Assembly: GCA_002480525.1 (NCBI GenBank)
Contig: DLCH01000075.1
Span: 1 to 64,000, forward strand
DNA: 64,000 nucleotides
Direction of reading: 5' to 3'
DNA from: Gammaproteobacteria bacterium UBA7803
GTDB taxonomy: Bacteria; Pseudomonadota; Gammaproteobacteria; Pseudomonadales; Azotimanducaceae
Shown one piece after another: positions 39,089 to 48,324 of the stretch. A program made the position numbers and the translations under genes. The notes under the pieces are model-generated. The model was not told where the DNA came from and did no database searches. It saw nothing but the letters and a program-made list of their open reading frames with translations. Every line of letters starts with the position of its first letter. The first letter of the stretch is position 1.

Positions 39089-39930
39089 CGGCGGTGCTCC
39101 CGGCGGCGGCCGACGGTCACCCGGTCGTGTCCGGCCAGGTCGCGGTGGGTGGCGACGTCGCCGAAACCGTGCTCCTCCAGCAGCCGGCGGGCGGCCGGGC
39201 CCTGATCCCAGCCGTGCTCCAGGGCGAGCCAGCCCCCTGCCGCCAGGTGGCCGCCGGCGCCGGCCGCGATCCTGCGGATGGCGTCCAGCCCGTCTGCGCC
39301 GGCCACCAGGGCGTGGCGCGGCTCGCTGGCCAGGTCCCGCAGGTGGACGTCGTCCGCGCGGACGTAGGGGGGATTCGACACGATCAGCTCGAAGGCGCCG
39401 GTAACGGCGTCGAACCAGTCGCCGTGGAGGAAGGTCACCTCGGCCCGGTGCCGGGCGGCGTTGCCCCGGGCGACGGCCAGGGCCCGCTCCGACAGGTCCG
39501 TCGCCGTGACGTCCAGCGCCGGCCGCTCCCGGGCGAGCGCGATGGCCACGGCGCCGCTCCCGGTCCCGAGCTCCAGCAGCCTCGGCCGTTCGCTGTGGGC
39601 GCGGCCTCCCGGCCGCGATTCCCCGTCGACGAGCGCCAGCGCGACCTCCACCAGCAACTCCGTGTCCGGCCGGGGAATCAGCACGTCCGGCGTCACCGTG
39701 AGCTCCAGCCCCCAGAACTCCCGGCGCCCGAGCAGGTAGGCCACGGGCTCGCCCCGGCGCCGGCGGTCGGCCCAGTCCGCCAGCCGGCCGAGCGCCGCCC
39801 GCGGGACCGTGCGTTCCGGTCGGGCCAGGAGCTGGGCGCGGGTCAGGCCGGTGGCGGCGCCGAGCAGCGCGTCCCGGTCGACCCGGTCGAGGTCGGCATG
39901 GGCGACGAGCCAGTCGGCGACGGTGCTCAC
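39085..39930 (-). CDS. prmC: Release factor glutamine methyltransferase, with in-frame REP
   Basis: Methylates the GGQ glutamine of RF1 and RF2. 281 residues from the GTG overlapping the prfA stop (GTGA). SAM motif [14 protein letters not shown] and the NPPY catalytic motif ([11 protein letters not shown]). Between [14 protein letters not shown] and PRLLELGTG there are about a dozen extra residues ([12 protein letters not shown]) encoded by a REP unit at 39595-39619, where homologues such as E. coli PrmC have a short linker. The reading frame stays intact. Confidence 0.94.
   Translation of the reverse strand: MSTVADWLVAHADLDRVDRDALLGAATGLTRAQLLARPERTVPRAALGRLADWADRRRRGEPVAYLLGRREFWGLELTVTPDVLIPRPDTELLVEVALALVDGESRPGGRAHSERPRLLELGTGSGAVAIALARERPALDVTATDLSERALAVARGNAARHRAEVTFLHGDWFDAVTGAFELIVSNPPYVRADDVHLRDLASEPRHALVAGADGLDAIRRIAAGAGGHLAAGGWLALEHGWDQGPAARRLLEEHGFGDVATHRDLAGHDRVTVGRRREHRR
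39595..39619. repeat. REP unit inside the prmC coding region
   Basis: On the plus strand this 25-base stretch matches the GGCC-class REP at 23 positions (5' GTGGGCGC instead of GTAGGAGC). It lies wholly inside prmC, read on the opposite strand, and adds codons without a stop or frameshift. Confidence 0.88.
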
Positions 39931-41024
39931 GACGCCTCGGCCAGGTGCTTCAGCGCTTCGGCCTGATGCTCCTGGATCAGCGGGTCGATCACGTTGTCCA
40001 GGGCGCCCTCCATGATCTCGTCGAGCTTGTAGAGCGTGAGGTTGATGCGGTGGTCGGTGACCCGGCCCTGGGGAAAGTTGTAGGTGCGGATGCGTTCCGA
40101 GCGGTCGCCGGACCCGACGAGCTGCTTGCGTGACGCCGCCTGCTCGGAGACCTGGGCCTGGCGCGCGGCGTCGGTGAGCCGGGCCTGCAGCAGCGCCATC
40201 GCGCGGGCCCGGTTCTTGTGCTGGGAGCGCTCGTCCTGGCACTCCACGACGATGCCGGTCGGCAGGTGGGTGATGCGCACCGCCGAGTCGGTCTTGTTCA
40301 CGTGCTGGCCGCCGGCGCCGCTGGACCGGTAGGTGTCGATGCGCAGGTCGCCCTTGTCCAGCTCGACCTCGTCGACGTCCTCGACCTCCGGCAGCACGGC
40401 GACGGTGCAGGCGGAGGTGTGGATACGTCCCTGGGATTCGGTCTCGGGCACCCGCTGCACGCGGTGGGCGCCGGATTCGAACTTCAGCCGGCTGTAGACG
40501 TCGCGCCCGACGACGCGGCTGATCAGCTCCTTGTAGCCGCCGTGCTCGCCGTGCCGCTCCGAGAGGATTTCCACGCGCCAGCCCTCGCGTTCGGCGAAGC
40601 GGCTGTACATGCGGAACAGGTCGCCGGCGAACAGGGCGGCTTCGTCGCCCCCGGTGCCGGCGCGGATCTCCAGGAACACGTTCGACGCGTCGTTCGGGTC
40701 CCGGGGCAGCAGCAGGGTCTCCAGCCGGGCCTGCTCGGATGCCAGCGACCCGGTCAGGCGCTCGACGTCCTCCTCGGCCAGGGCACGCATCTCCGGGTCG
40801 TCGTCGGATTCGGCGAGCTGGCGGCTCTCGGCCAGTTCGGCATCGAGCTCCCGCAGGGCGTCGAAGCTCTGGATCACCGGCTCGAGCTCCGCGAACTCCC
40901 GGGACAGCGCGGTGAACCGCTCACGCTCCGCCATCACCTCGGGGTCGGCGAGCAGGGCGCTCACTTCCTCGAAGCGGTCGCGCAGGCCGTCCAGCTTGGC
41001 CATCATGGAAGGGGAAAGCGGCAT
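39927..41024 (-). CDS. prfA: Peptide chain release factor 1
   Basis: Terminates translation at UAA and UAG. 365 residues. Domain with [28 protein letters not shown] loop in [25 protein letters not shown] (methylated by PrmC); [23 protein letters not shown] in the C-terminal part. The PxT-type tripeptide appears in [20 protein letters not shown]. Lies between prmC and hemA in one minus-strand operon. Confidence 0.97.
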   Translation of the reverse strand: MPLSPSMMAKLDGLRDRFEEVSALLADPEVMAERERFTALSREFAELEPVIQSFDALRELDAELAESRQLAESDDDPEMRALAEEDVERLTGSLASEQARLETLLLPRDPNDASNVFLEIRAGTGGDEAALFAGDLFRMYSRFAEREGWRVEILSERHGEHGGYKELISRVVGRDVYSRLKFESGAHRVQRVPETESQGRIHTSACTVAVLPEVEDVDEVELDKGDLRIDTYRSSGAGGQHVNKTDSAVRITHLPTGIVVECQDERSQHKNRARAMALLQARLTDAARQAQVSEQAASRKQLVGSGDRSERIRTYNFPQGRVTDHRINLTLYKLDEIMEGALDNVIDPLIQEHQAEALKHLAEAS

Positions 41025-41036
41025 GGGTGTCCGGAG

Positions 41037-42290
41037 TCAGTCGAGACGGTACAGCGTCTTCAGATATTCTATGAGATCCGCCCGGCCGTCGGCACTCGCT
41101 TCCCGGATCGCCACGGTCGGCTGGTGGATGAGCTTGTTGGTGATGCTGCGGGCCAGGGTGTTCACCACGGCCTCCGGGTCGCCGCCGGCCTTCAGCTCGC
41201 GCAGCGCCCGCTCGAGCTCGGCGCCCTTCACCGCCTCCGCCTGGTCGCGGAACCGTTTCAGCAGCTCGCGGCTCTGGTGGGCGCGGCGCTCGCGGACGAA
41301 GTGGGTGGCGCCATCGTCCACCAGCAGCTCGGCGGACTCGGCCGCCTCCCGGCGCTGACGGACGTTCTCCTCGATGATGTCGGTGAGATCGTCGATGGTG
41401 TAGAGGTAGACGTCGGAGAGGTCCGCCACCTCCGGCTCCACGTCCCGCGGGATGGCGATGTCGACGATGAACATGGGGCGCCGGCGCCGCACCTTGATGG
41501 CGTGCTCCACGGCGCCCTTGCCCAGCACCGGCAGCGCGCTGCCGGTGGAGGCGATGACGATGTCGTACTCGTGCAGATGGGTCGCCACGTCGGTGAGCTG
41601 CATGGCCCGGGCGTTGAACCGGCCGGCCAGCGCCTCGGCGTTCGCGAGGGTGCGGTTGGCCACCCCGAGGGCGCCGATGCCCAGCGCGCTCAGGTGCTCG
41701 GCGACCTTCTGGATGGTGTCGCCGGCGCCGAGCAGCAGCGCCCGCTTGCTGGCGAGCTCGGAGAAGATCTGCTGGGCCATCACCACGGCGGCGTAGGCGA
41801 CGGACACCGGGTTGCGGCCGATCTCGGTGTCCGTGCGGACGCGTTTGGCGGCGGACAGGGTGACCTGGGACAGCAGGTTCAGCTCCGGCCCCAGGGTCCC
41901 CGCGCTGCGGGCGATGTCGTAGGCCGTCTTCACCTGGCCGAGAATCTGGGGCTCGCCGAGCACCTGGGAGTCCAGCCCGGAGGCCACCCGGATCAGGTGG
42001 CGCGCGGCGTCCGCGTCCCAGTAGGTGTAGGCCATGCTGGCGAGCTCCGTGGGCTCGATCCTGCGGTAGCTGGCCAGCCAGGCAGGAATCAGCCGCTCGT
42101 CGGCCGGGTCGAGGGCCGCGTAGAGCTCGGTGCGGTTGCAGGTGGAGACGATGGCGGCTTCGGACAGCGTCGGCACCGATTCGCGGATCGCCACCAGCGC
42201 CTCGGCCAGGCTTTCCTCCGGAAAGGCGATACGCTCCCGGACCTCCACGGGTGCCGTGCGATAGTTTAAGCCGTATGCCAGTATCGCCAT
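41037..42290 (-). CDS. hemA: Glutamyl-tRNA reductase
   Basis: First committed step of C5 haem (and siroheme/cobalamin) synthesis: reduces Glu-tRNA to glutamate-1-semialdehyde. 417 residues from ATG 42290. Catalytic C51 in STCNRTELYA; NADPH domain with LLLGAGDTIQKVAEHL; C-terminal dimerisation helices. First gene of hemA-prfA-prmC-moeB. On the minus strand TGCTATCAT lies about 28 bases upstream and is a candidate extended -10. Confidence 0.97.
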   Translation of the reverse strand: MAILAYGLNYRTAPVEVRERIAFPEESLAEALVAIRESVPTLSEAAIVSTCNRTELYAALDPADERLIPAWLASYRRIEPTELASMAYTYWDADAARHLIRVASGLDSQVLGEPQILGQVKTAYDIARSAGTLGPELNLLSQVTLSAAKRVRTDTEIGRNPVSVAYAAVVMAQQIFSELASKRALLLGAGDTIQKVAEHLSALGIGALGVANRTLANAEALAGRFNARAMQLTDVATHLHEYDIVIASTGSALPVLGKGAVEHAIKVRRRRPMFIVDIAIPRDVEPEVADLSDVYLYTIDDLTDIIEENVRQRREAAESAELLVDDGATHFVRERRAHQSRELLKRFRDQAEAVKGAELERALRELKAGGDPEAVVNTLARSITNKLIHQPTVAIREASADGRADLIEYLKTLYRLD

Positions 42291-42339
42291 GGGAAAGCGT
42301 GATCGGAACGACCGTCTATGATAGCAGAGTCGGGGCTTC

Positions 42340-42966
42340 GTGAATCTGCCTGCTGGTGTGTCTAAGCGTCTGGTTTTGCTGGCATTTTCCGCCGGTCTGC
42401 TGGTGGGGTGCGCCGCGCTGCCCCAGCCCGGGCCGGCGGGCGGCTTCGTGCTGCGGGGCAAGCTCGGGGTGGTCGACGCCCGGGACAGCTTCTCGGCGCG
42501 CTTCCTGTGGCAGCAGCAGGGCGACGCGTTCGACATCGAGCTGTGGGGGCCGCTCGGGCAGGGCCGGGTGCGGCTGACCGGCCGGGATGGCTCGATGGCG
42601 CTGGTCGAAGGCGACGGCACGGTGATCGACAGCGGAACGCCGGACGCGGTGATGCGCCGCCACCTGGGCTTCAGCCTGCCGATGGCGGTGCTGCCGGCCT
42701 GGGTCCGGGGCGCGCCGGCGGCGGGGCACCGGGTCTCCGGACGGGTGGTGGACGGCGACGGCCGGCTGACGGCGTTCCGCCAGCTCGGCTGGACCGTGGC
42801 GCTGGAGCGGTTCGGCGCGGTGGAGGGCGGCGACGTGCCGGTGTCCGCCGGGGCCGGGCCGGCAGCCACGCCGGCGGCCACGCCGGCGACCCTGCTGCCC
42901 CACCGGATCACCGCCAGCCGGGGCGACTACCGGGTCCGCCTGGCCGTTTCGGACTGGCAGTTCTGA
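42340..42966 (+). CDS. lolB: Outer-membrane lipoprotein receptor LolB
   Basis: Accepts lipoproteins from LolA and inserts them into the outer membrane. 208 residues, GTG start. Lipobox LLVGC with C24. GGFVLRGKLGVVDARDSFSARFLWQQQGDAFDIELWGPLGQGRVRL and the C-terminal PHRITASRGDYRVRLAVSDWQF match the family. It has an alanine/proline-rich insert (about 166-185). Divergent from hemA. ispE, normally next, is missing. Confidence 0.88.
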   Translation: MNLPAGVSKRLVLLAFSAGLLVGCAALPQPGPAGGFVLRGKLGVVDARDSFSARFLWQQQGDAFDIELWGPLGQGRVRLTGRDGSMALVEGDGTVIDSGTPDAVMRRHLGFSLPMAVLPAWVRGAPAAGHRVSGRVVDGDGRLTAFRQLGWTVALERFGAVEGGDVPVSAGAGPAATPAATPATLLPHRITASRGDYRVRLAVSDWQF

Positions 42967-43038
42967 CGGGCCGGGAGGACGGCCGCCAACGGCCGACAGG
43001 TGGTCGAGATAAATGGTTGATCTGTTGAGCAAATCGGT

Positions 43039-43067
43039 TTGACAGTCCATGATGCCCTGAGGACAAT
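43039..43067 (+). promoter_or_regulatory. Sigma70 promoter for tRNA-Gln and prs
   Basis: TTGACA (43039-43044), 17-base spacer, GACAAT (43062-43067), then AGCGCCCCTC, a GC-rich discriminator of the kind that gives stringent control at stable-RNA promoters. About 65 bases upstream of tRNA-Gln. Confidence 0.75.
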
Positions 43068-43131
43068 AGCGCCCCTCGCGCGCCGGGCCAGCCGGCGCCA
43101 CCGGTCGGTTTCGCGGCCGGGCAGTTCCCGT

Positions 43132-43206
43132 TGGGGTGTCGCCAAGCGGTAAGGCACCGGGTTTTGATCCCGGCATTCGCAGGTTCGAATCCTGCCACCC
43201 CAGCCA
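43132..43206 (+). tRNA. tRNA-Gln (UUG)
   Basis: 75 bases including encoded CCA. Acceptor TGGGGTG pairs with CACCCCA as in Gln tRNAs; D-loop AAGCGGTAAGGC; anticodon stem CCGGG/CCCGG with loop TTTTGAT and anticodon TTG at 43164-43166; T-arm with GGTTCGAATCC. Placed between lolB and prs, as in relatives. Confidence 0.97.
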
Positions 43207-43292
43207 TCATCCGACATCGACGGCAACGTTGAAGGCAAAGAAACGGCGTAGAGCGTTCCTGTGGAAGGCCGAGCGCTCTTGAGGAAGGCATC

Positions 43293-44237
43293 GTGGCGAA
43301 TCTGAGGATCTTTGCGGGCAGCGCGAGCCGCCTGCTCGCAGAGCGGGTCGTCCGCGAGATGCGCAAGGAGCTCGGGCAGGCGACGGTCGGCCGTTTCAGC
43401 GACGGCGAGGTCAACGTCGAGATCGAGGAGAACGTCCGCGGCGAGGACGTGTTCCTGCTGCAGTCCACCTGCGCGCCGACCAACGACAACCTGATGGAAC
43501 TGATGATCCTGGCCGACGCCATGCGGCGTTCGTCGGCGGGCCGGATCACGGCGGTGGTGCCGTATTTCGGCTACGCCCGGCAGGATCGCCGGCCGCGCAG
43601 CGCCCGGGTGGCGATCAGCGCCAAGGTGGTGGCGGACATGCTCGAGGCCGTGGGCATCAACCGGCTGCTGACCGTGGACCTGCATGCGGACCAGATTCAG
43701 GGCTTTTTCCGCATGCCCGTGGACAACGTGTACGCCTCGCCGGTGCTCGTGGAGCACATGGTCGAGCGGAACTATCACCGGCCGATCATCGTGTCGCCGG
43801 ACATCGGCGGCGTGGTGCGGGCCCGGGCCATCGCCAAGCAGGCCAACGACCTGGATCTGGCGATCATCGACAAGCGCCGGCCCGGTCCGAACGAGACCCG
43901 GGTGATGAACGTGATCGGCGACGTGGCGGGCAGGACCTGCGTCATGGTCGACGACATCGTCGACACCGCCGGCACCCTGTGCACGGCGGCGGCGGCGCTG
44001 AAGGAGCACGGTGCGGAGCGGGTGGTGGCGTACATCACCCATCCCGTGCTGTCGGGCAGCGCCGTCGAGCGCATCGACTCGTCGGAGCTCGACGAGATGG
44101 TGGTGACGGACACGATTCCGCTGGGCGGGCAGGCCGCCGCCTGCGGCAAGCTCACCCAGCTCAGCCTGGACCGGCTGCTGGCGGAGGCGATCCGCCGGGT
44201 GAGCAACGAAGAATCCATCAGCGCGATGTTCCTGTAG
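43293..44237 (+). CDS. prs: Ribose-phosphate pyrophosphokinase
   Basis: Makes PRPP from ribose-5-phosphate and ATP for nucleotide, histidine, tryptophan and NAD synthesis. 314 residues, GTG start. Motifs: [43 protein letters not shown], and the PRPP loop [11 protein letters not shown]. Ends [12 protein letters not shown]. Confidence 0.98.
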   Translation: MANLRIFAGSASRLLAERVVREMRKELGQATVGRFSDGEVNVEIEENVRGEDVFLLQSTCAPTNDNLMELMILADAMRRSSAGRITAVVPYFGYARQDRRPRSARVAISAKVVADMLEAVGINRLLTVDLHADQIQGFFRMPVDNVYASPVLVEHMVERNYHRPIIVSPDIGGVVRARAIAKQANDLDLAIIDKRRPGPNETRVMNVIGDVAGRTCVMVDDIVDTAGTLCTAAAALKEHGAERVVAYITHPVLSGSAVERIDSSELDEMVVTDTIPLGGQAAACGKLTQLSLDRLLAEAIRRVSNEESISAMFL

Positions 44238-44334
44238 GGAACGTCCGCTGGGATAGCAGGGAGCGGGTTTGGTCGCGGATCCGCTCCGTACATCAACTCA
44301 GCAAAGTCTGATTCGCAAACAGGAGAAACCAGCC

Positions 44335-45027
44335 ATGCGACAGCACATCAAGGTTGTTGCAGAACTGCGCCAGGACGTGGGGAAAGGTGCGAGCCGCCGC
44401 CTGCGTCGCGCAGGCGAGAAGGTGCCCGGGATCATCTACGGGGGCGCGCGGGAGCCGCAGTCCCTGACCCTGGACGCCAACGAGCTCAAGAAGGCGCTCG
44501 AGCACGAAGCCTTCTACTCGCAGATCCTCGACGTCGTCGTCGCCGGGGACACCCAGCAGGCGGTGCTGCGTGACATCCAGCGCAACCCGGCCAGCGAGAA
44601 GGTGCAGCACATCGACTTTCTGCGCGTCAGCGCGGACCAGGCGATCGACGTGCACATTCCGCTGCACTTCCTCAACGAGGAGAAGTGCGTGGGCGTGCGC
44701 CTGCACGACGGCAGCATCGTTCACAACATGAACGAGGTCGAGGTCCGCTGTCTGCCCGGCAACCTGCCGGAGTACATCGAGGTCGACATGGCCGAGGTGG
44801 ACGTCGGCGACGCCATTCACCTGTCCGATCTGAAGCTGCCGGAGAACGTCACGATCGTCGCCCTGACCCACGGCGAGGATCACGACGCGTCCGTGGTGAC
44901 GGTGCTGTCGCCCCGTGGCGGCGGCATGGTGGACGAGGAGGCCGAGGAGGGCGTCGAGGAGGCCCCTGCCGCCGAGGCTTCAGCGGCGGACGAGGACGAG
45001 TCCGGGGACGACGAGTCCCGGGACTGA
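44335..45027 (+). CDS. rplY: 50S ribosomal protein L25, CTC form (bL25)
   Basis: 5S rRNA-binding protein of the long type. 230 residues from ATG 44335 behind AGGAG. N-terminal L25 domain (DVGKGASRRLRRAGEKVPGIIYGG) followed by the TL5/CTC beta domain (RCLPGNLPEYIEVDMAEVDVGDAIHLSDLKLPENV) and an acidic tail EEAEEGVEEAPAAEASAADEDESGDDE. Sits between prs and pth as usual. Confidence 0.96.
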   Translation: MRQHIKVVAELRQDVGKGASRRLRRAGEKVPGIIYGGAREPQSLTLDANELKKALEHEAFYSQILDVVVAGDTQQAVLRDIQRNPASEKVQHIDFLRVSADQAIDVHIPLHFLNEEKCVGVRLHDGSIVHNMNEVEVRCLPGNLPEYIEVDMAEVDVGDAIHLSDLKLPENVTIVALTHGEDHDASVVTVLSPRGGGMVDEEAEEGVEEAPAAEASAADEDESGDDESRD

Positions 45028-45059
45028 TCGTTCGGGCCGCCTGACGGACCTGTGCCGCT

Positions 45060-45671
45060 GTGCCGGCCATCCGCCTGATCGCGGGCCTGGGCAATCCGGG
45101 CCCGCAGTACACGGACACGCGCCACAACGTGGGCGCGGCGTTCGTGCTGGCGCTGGCCGAGCGTTATCACATCCCGCTTGCCGAGGATGCCCGCTTCAAG
45201 GGGCGCCTCGGCCGCGGGACCATCGCGGGGCACGACGTGCGGCTGCTGGTGCCCACCACCTACATGAACCTGTCCGGAGAGTCGGTGGGCGCGCTGGCGC
45301 GTTTCTTCAAGCTGGCGCCGGAGGAAATCCTGGTGGCCTACGACGAGATGGCGTTCGAGCCCGGCGTGCTGCGCATCAAGTCCGGCGGCGGCGACAACGG
45401 CCACAACGGCATCCGCAGCGTGATCGCCGGCCTCGGCAACGAGCGCGGCTTCGCGCGGCTGCGGATCGGCGTCGGGCATCCGGGGGACCGCGGCAGAGTG
45501 ACCTCCTATCTCACCTCCGTGCGCATGCCGGAGCCGGAGCGGGCGCTGATGAATTCGGTGTTCGACGTCCCCGAGTCCGTGCTGAAGCACCTGCTCGGGG
45601 GGGACCTGGAAAAGGCCATGACCGACCTGCACAGCCGCAAGCCGCCGGCGCTCGACGTGCGGGACGACTGA
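45060..45671 (+). CDS. pth: Peptidyl-tRNA hydrolase
   Basis: Releases tRNA from dropped-off peptidyl-tRNA. 203 residues, GTG start. Active-site N12 and H22 in [63 protein letters not shown]. Next gene ychF begins 16 bases later. Confidence 0.96.
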   Translation: MPAIRLIAGLGNPGPQYTDTRHNVGAAFVLALAERYHIPLAEDARFKGRLGRGTIAGHDVRLLVPTTYMNLSGESVGALARFFKLAPEEILVAYDEMAFEPGVLRIKSGGGDNGHNGIRSVIAGLGNERGFARLRIGVGHPGDRGRVTSYLTSVRMPEPERALMNSVFDVPESVLKHLLGGDLEKAMTDLHSRKPPALDVRDD

Positions 45672-45687
45672 CGGAGGCGACCGAGCT

Positions 45688-46779
45688 ATGGGATTCAAGT
45701 GCGGCATCGTCGGCATGCCCAACGTGGGCAAGTCGACCCTGTTCAACGCCCTCACCCGGGCGGGCATCGACGCGGAAAACTTCCCGTTCTGCACCATCGA
45801 CCCGAACACCGGGGTCGTGCCGGTGCCGGACCCGCGCCTGGACGACGTGGCGAGGCTCGCCAAGTCCGCCAAGGTGGTACCGTCGACGATGGAGTTCGTC
45901 GACATCGCCGGGCTGGTGGCGGGCGCGTCGAAAGGGGAGGGGCTCGGCAACCAGTTTCTCGCCCACATCCGCGAGACCGACGCCATCGCCCACGTGGTCC
46001 GGTGCTTCGCCGACGACAACGTGGTGCACGTCTCCGGGCGGGTCTCGCCGCGGGACGACATCGAAGTGATCGACACGGAGCTCGCCCTGGCGGATCTCGA
46101 GACCGTCGAGCGGGTCTACGACCGCACCCGCCGGACCGCCAATGCCGGAGACAAGGCCGCCAAGGCGCTGGCGGACGTGCTGGAGAAGGTCCGCGACGGG
46201 CTCAACGAGGGGCGCCCCGTGCGCGCACTGGGTCTGGCGCCCGAGGAGCTCGCCCGGCTGCGGGAGTACCACCTGCTGACCGCCAAGCCCGTGCTGTTCA
46301 TCGCCAACGTGGCCGAGGACGGTTTCGAGGACAACCCGCTGCTCGCCGAGGTCGAGGCGCTGGCGGCGGAGCAGGGCGCCGAGGTCGTGCCGATCTGCAA
46401 CAAGATCGAGGCGGAGATCGCCGAGCTCGAGGACGACGAGAAGGCGGACTTCCTGGAGGCCCTCGGCATCGAGGAGCCCGGGCTGAACCGGGTGATCCGG
46501 GCGGGCTACCGGCTGCTCGGCCTGCACCACTACTTCACCGCCGGGCCGAAGGAGGCCCGGGCCTGGACGATTCCCGTCGGCGCCAGGGCGCCCCAGGCCG
46601 CGGCGGTGATCCATACCGATTTCGAGAAGGGCTTCATCCGCGCCGAGGTGATCGCCTACGAGGACTACGTGGCCTGCGGCGGCGAGCAGGGCGCCAAGGA
46701 CGCCGGCAAGTGGCGTCTGGAAGGCAAGGAGTACGTCGTCCAGGACGGCGACGTGATTCTGTTCCGGTTCAACGTCTGA
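45688..46779 (+). CDS. ychF: Redox-regulated ATPase YchF (OLA1 family)
   Basis: 363 residues. G1 motif GMPNVGKST (9-17), [22 protein letters not shown] (G2/G3), then NxxE-type specificity (FIANVAED) in place of NKxD, explaining ATP preference. Coiled-coil middle and C-terminal TGS domain ([24 protein letters not shown]). Binds ribosomes; stress role. Confidence 0.97.
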   Translation: MGFKCGIVGMPNVGKSTLFNALTRAGIDAENFPFCTIDPNTGVVPVPDPRLDDVARLAKSAKVVPSTMEFVDIAGLVAGASKGEGLGNQFLAHIRETDAIAHVVRCFADDNVVHVSGRVSPRDDIEVIDTELALADLETVERVYDRTRRTANAGDKAAKALADVLEKVRDGLNEGRPVRALGLAPEELARLREYHLLTAKPVLFIANVAEDGFEDNPLLAEVEALAAEQGAEVVPICNKIEAEIAELEDDEKADFLEALGIEEPGLNRVIRAGYRLLGLHHYFTAGPKEARAWTIPVGARAPQAAAVIHTDFEKGFIRAEVIAYEDYVACGGEQGAKDAGKWRLEGKEYVVQDGDVILFRFNV

Positions 46780-46786
46780 GGCGGCC

Positions 46787-47527
46787 ATGAGCGACACTCA
46801 GGGACACGTCGGCGGCAGCATCGAGCGGACGCTCGCCGGCGACGCCGAGCTGGAGATCCTGCCGGTGCTGCGCGAGGCCTGGGCCCGCACCGAAGGCATC
46901 AAGGCGATCATGGTCGGCGGCCTGCTGCTGATCTACGCCGCGATCGTGGCGGCCACCTGGGTGCTCGGTCAGGTCTTCGGGGTCGAGGACGAGACGATGA
47001 TCGGCAGCACGGTCACCCAGCTCGTGCTGATGATGATCGTCTATCCGTTCTTCGCCGGCGTGTTCATGCTGGGGCTGCGGCGCAGCGCGGGCCTGCCGGT
47101 GCGCTTCGAGGACCAGTTCTCCTTCTACCGGGAGCTGATGCCGATCGTCGCCGTCGGCGCGCTGCAGAGCCTGGTGACCTTTCTCGGCTTCATGCTGCTG
47201 ATCGTGCCGGGGATCTATCTGACCTTCGCCCTGTGCCTGGCGGTGCCGCTGAAGGCCGAGCGCAACCTCCCGATCACCGACTGCCTGATCATGTCCGCGC
47301 GGCTGGTGAACCGGAAGTTCTTCGAGGTGACGGTGCTGACCCTCGCCTCCGTCGCGCTGGCGGTGCTGGGTATCGTCAGCCTGATCGGCTGGATCTGGAC
47401 CATGCCCTGGACGCTGATGATCCTGGCCATCATCTACCGTCAGCTCGCCGGCTTCACGCCGGCCGCCGGCACAGGGGCTGCCGGAGGCCCGGAATCCGGC
47501 GGTGACTCGGGAACCGTGGAATTCTGA
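46787..47527 (+). CDS. Multi-pass membrane protein of unknown function
   Basis: 246 residues with about five hydrophobic segments (about 41-61, 76-97, 122-150, 183-205, 206-220), cytoplasmic N-terminus rich in charge and a glycine-rich tail. The arrangement resembles YciC/DUF975-like or BPSS1780-type bacterial membrane proteins, but I do not recognise specific motifs. Follows ychF by 7 bases, so it is probably cotranscribed. Confidence 0.75.
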   Translation: MSDTQGHVGGSIERTLAGDAELEILPVLREAWARTEGIKAIMVGGLLLIYAAIVAATWVLGQVFGVEDETMIGSTVTQLVLMMIVYPFFAGVFMLGLRRSAGLPVRFEDQFSFYRELMPIVAVGALQSLVTFLGFMLLIVPGIYLTFALCLAVPLKAERNLPITDCLIMSARLVNRKFFEVTVLTLASVALAVLGIVSLIGWIWTMPWTLMILAIIYRQLAGFTPAAGTGAAGGPESGGDSGTVEF

Positions 47528-47564
47528 CGGCCGGTGCGGGCTCGCCACCCGCGGCCCGCGCCAC

Positions 47565-47590
47565 GTTGGGAGCGCTCTCCCGAGCGCGAT
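47565..47590 (+). repeat. Single REP unit, GCTC stem
   Basis: Divergent REP copy: 5' GTTGGGAGC, stem GCTC / GAGC, loop TCCC, then GCGAT. Lies between the membrane protein gene and the tRNA-Met promoter. Confidence 0.75.
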
Positions 47591-47611
47591 CCGGGCCCGG
47601 GCGACGCGCCA

Positions 47612-47640
47612 TTGACATCGCCGCAGGCAGACAGGAAAAT
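47612..47640 (+). promoter_or_regulatory. Sigma70 promoter for tRNA-Met
   Basis: TTGACA (47612-47617), 17-base spacer, GAAAAT (47635-47640), followed by CCCGCGCCCT, a GC-rich discriminator. The tRNA begins 15 bases after the -10, so the transcript start is within a few bases of the mature 5' end. Confidence 0.75.
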
Positions 47641-47655
47641 CCCGCGCCCTACTCT

Positions 47656-47732
47656 GGCTACGTAGCTCAGCTGGTTAGAGCACAGCATTCATAATGCTGG
47701 GGTCGTTGGTTCAAGTCCAACCGTAGCTACCA
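47656..47732 (+). tRNA. tRNA-Met (CAU, elongator type)
   Basis: 77 bases including CCA. Acceptor GGCTACG / CGTAGCT (first pair G-T), D-arm GCTCAGCTGGTTAGAGC, anticodon stem CAGCA/TGCTG with loop TTCATAA (anticodon CAT at 47690-47692), T-loop TTCAAGT. The paired first acceptor position shows elongator rather than initiator type. A CAU tRNA could be tRNA-Ile with modified C, but the sequence matches elongator Met best. Confidence 0.93.
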
Positions 47733-47859
47733 TCTTCCCCGTCGTCGCCCCCGGCTCCGGAACCTGCTTCCGGGGCGGCGCGTCCGTCGTCGGCCCGCGC
47801 CGGGCGCCGTCGATGGACGGTGCCGTTAGAATGCGGTCTTCCATCCGTGCGAGGCGCCC

Positions 47860-48285
47860 ATGGCGGACAGACCGACCCCGATCGATCCCGGCTTCTTCGA
47901 AGGCTTCGACGACATCCCGTTCCACCGCTACCTGGGCCTGGCGCTGGTCGAGCGCCGGGACGGCTTCGCCCGGCTGCGGCTCACCGTCAACGAGACCACG
48001 CCCACCGGCATCGGCGGCAGCGTCAACGGGGGCGTGATCGCCACCATGATCGACATGGCGACCATACCGGCGGTGTTCACGGGTCTGCGGGAGGGCAGCG
48101 TGCCGGCGGGCACGGCGGACCTGCAGGTGACTTATCTGCGGCAGGCCCACGGCCGCTGGGTGGACGCCGAGGCCACGGTGATCAAGCGCGGCCGCCAGCT
48201 CTGCACGGTCGAGGTCAGCGTGATCAACGATCAGGGCGAGCTGTGCGCCCGGGGCCGGGTGCTGTACGCATTGCGGGCCGGTTGA
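47860..48285 (+). CDS. PaaI-type hotdog thioesterase
   Basis: 141 residues. Hotdog-fold acyl-CoA thioesterase pattern: IGGSVNGGVIATMIDMATIPAV (the active-site HGG region reads NGG), GTADLQVTYLRQAHG, ATVIKRGRQLCTVEVSVINDQGELCARG. The replaced histidine is seen in many PaaI relatives. Substrate unknown. Followed by a phosphotransferase-like gene on the same strand. Confidence 0.85.
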   Translation: MADRPTPIDPGFFEGFDDIPFHRYLGLALVERRDGFARLRLTVNETTPTGIGGSVNGGVIATMIDMATIPAVFTGLREGSVPAGTADLQVTYLRQAHGRWVDAEATVIKRGRQLCTVEVSVINDQGELCARGRVLYALRAG

Positions 48286-48324
48286 GGCATCATCGCCAGT
48301 CCGTTGCGAGGGGAGCACACCGTC

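Noticed and set aside
43115..43131. TCGCGGCCGGG before tRNA-Gln as a REP fragment
   Set aside because: Only a partial match without the GTAG flank or the second stem side; likely chance in GC-rich DNA.
47741..47790. Hairpin CCCCGG/CCGGGG after tRNA-Met as a terminator
   Set aside because: Loop is long and no T-tract follows; not strong enough to annotate.
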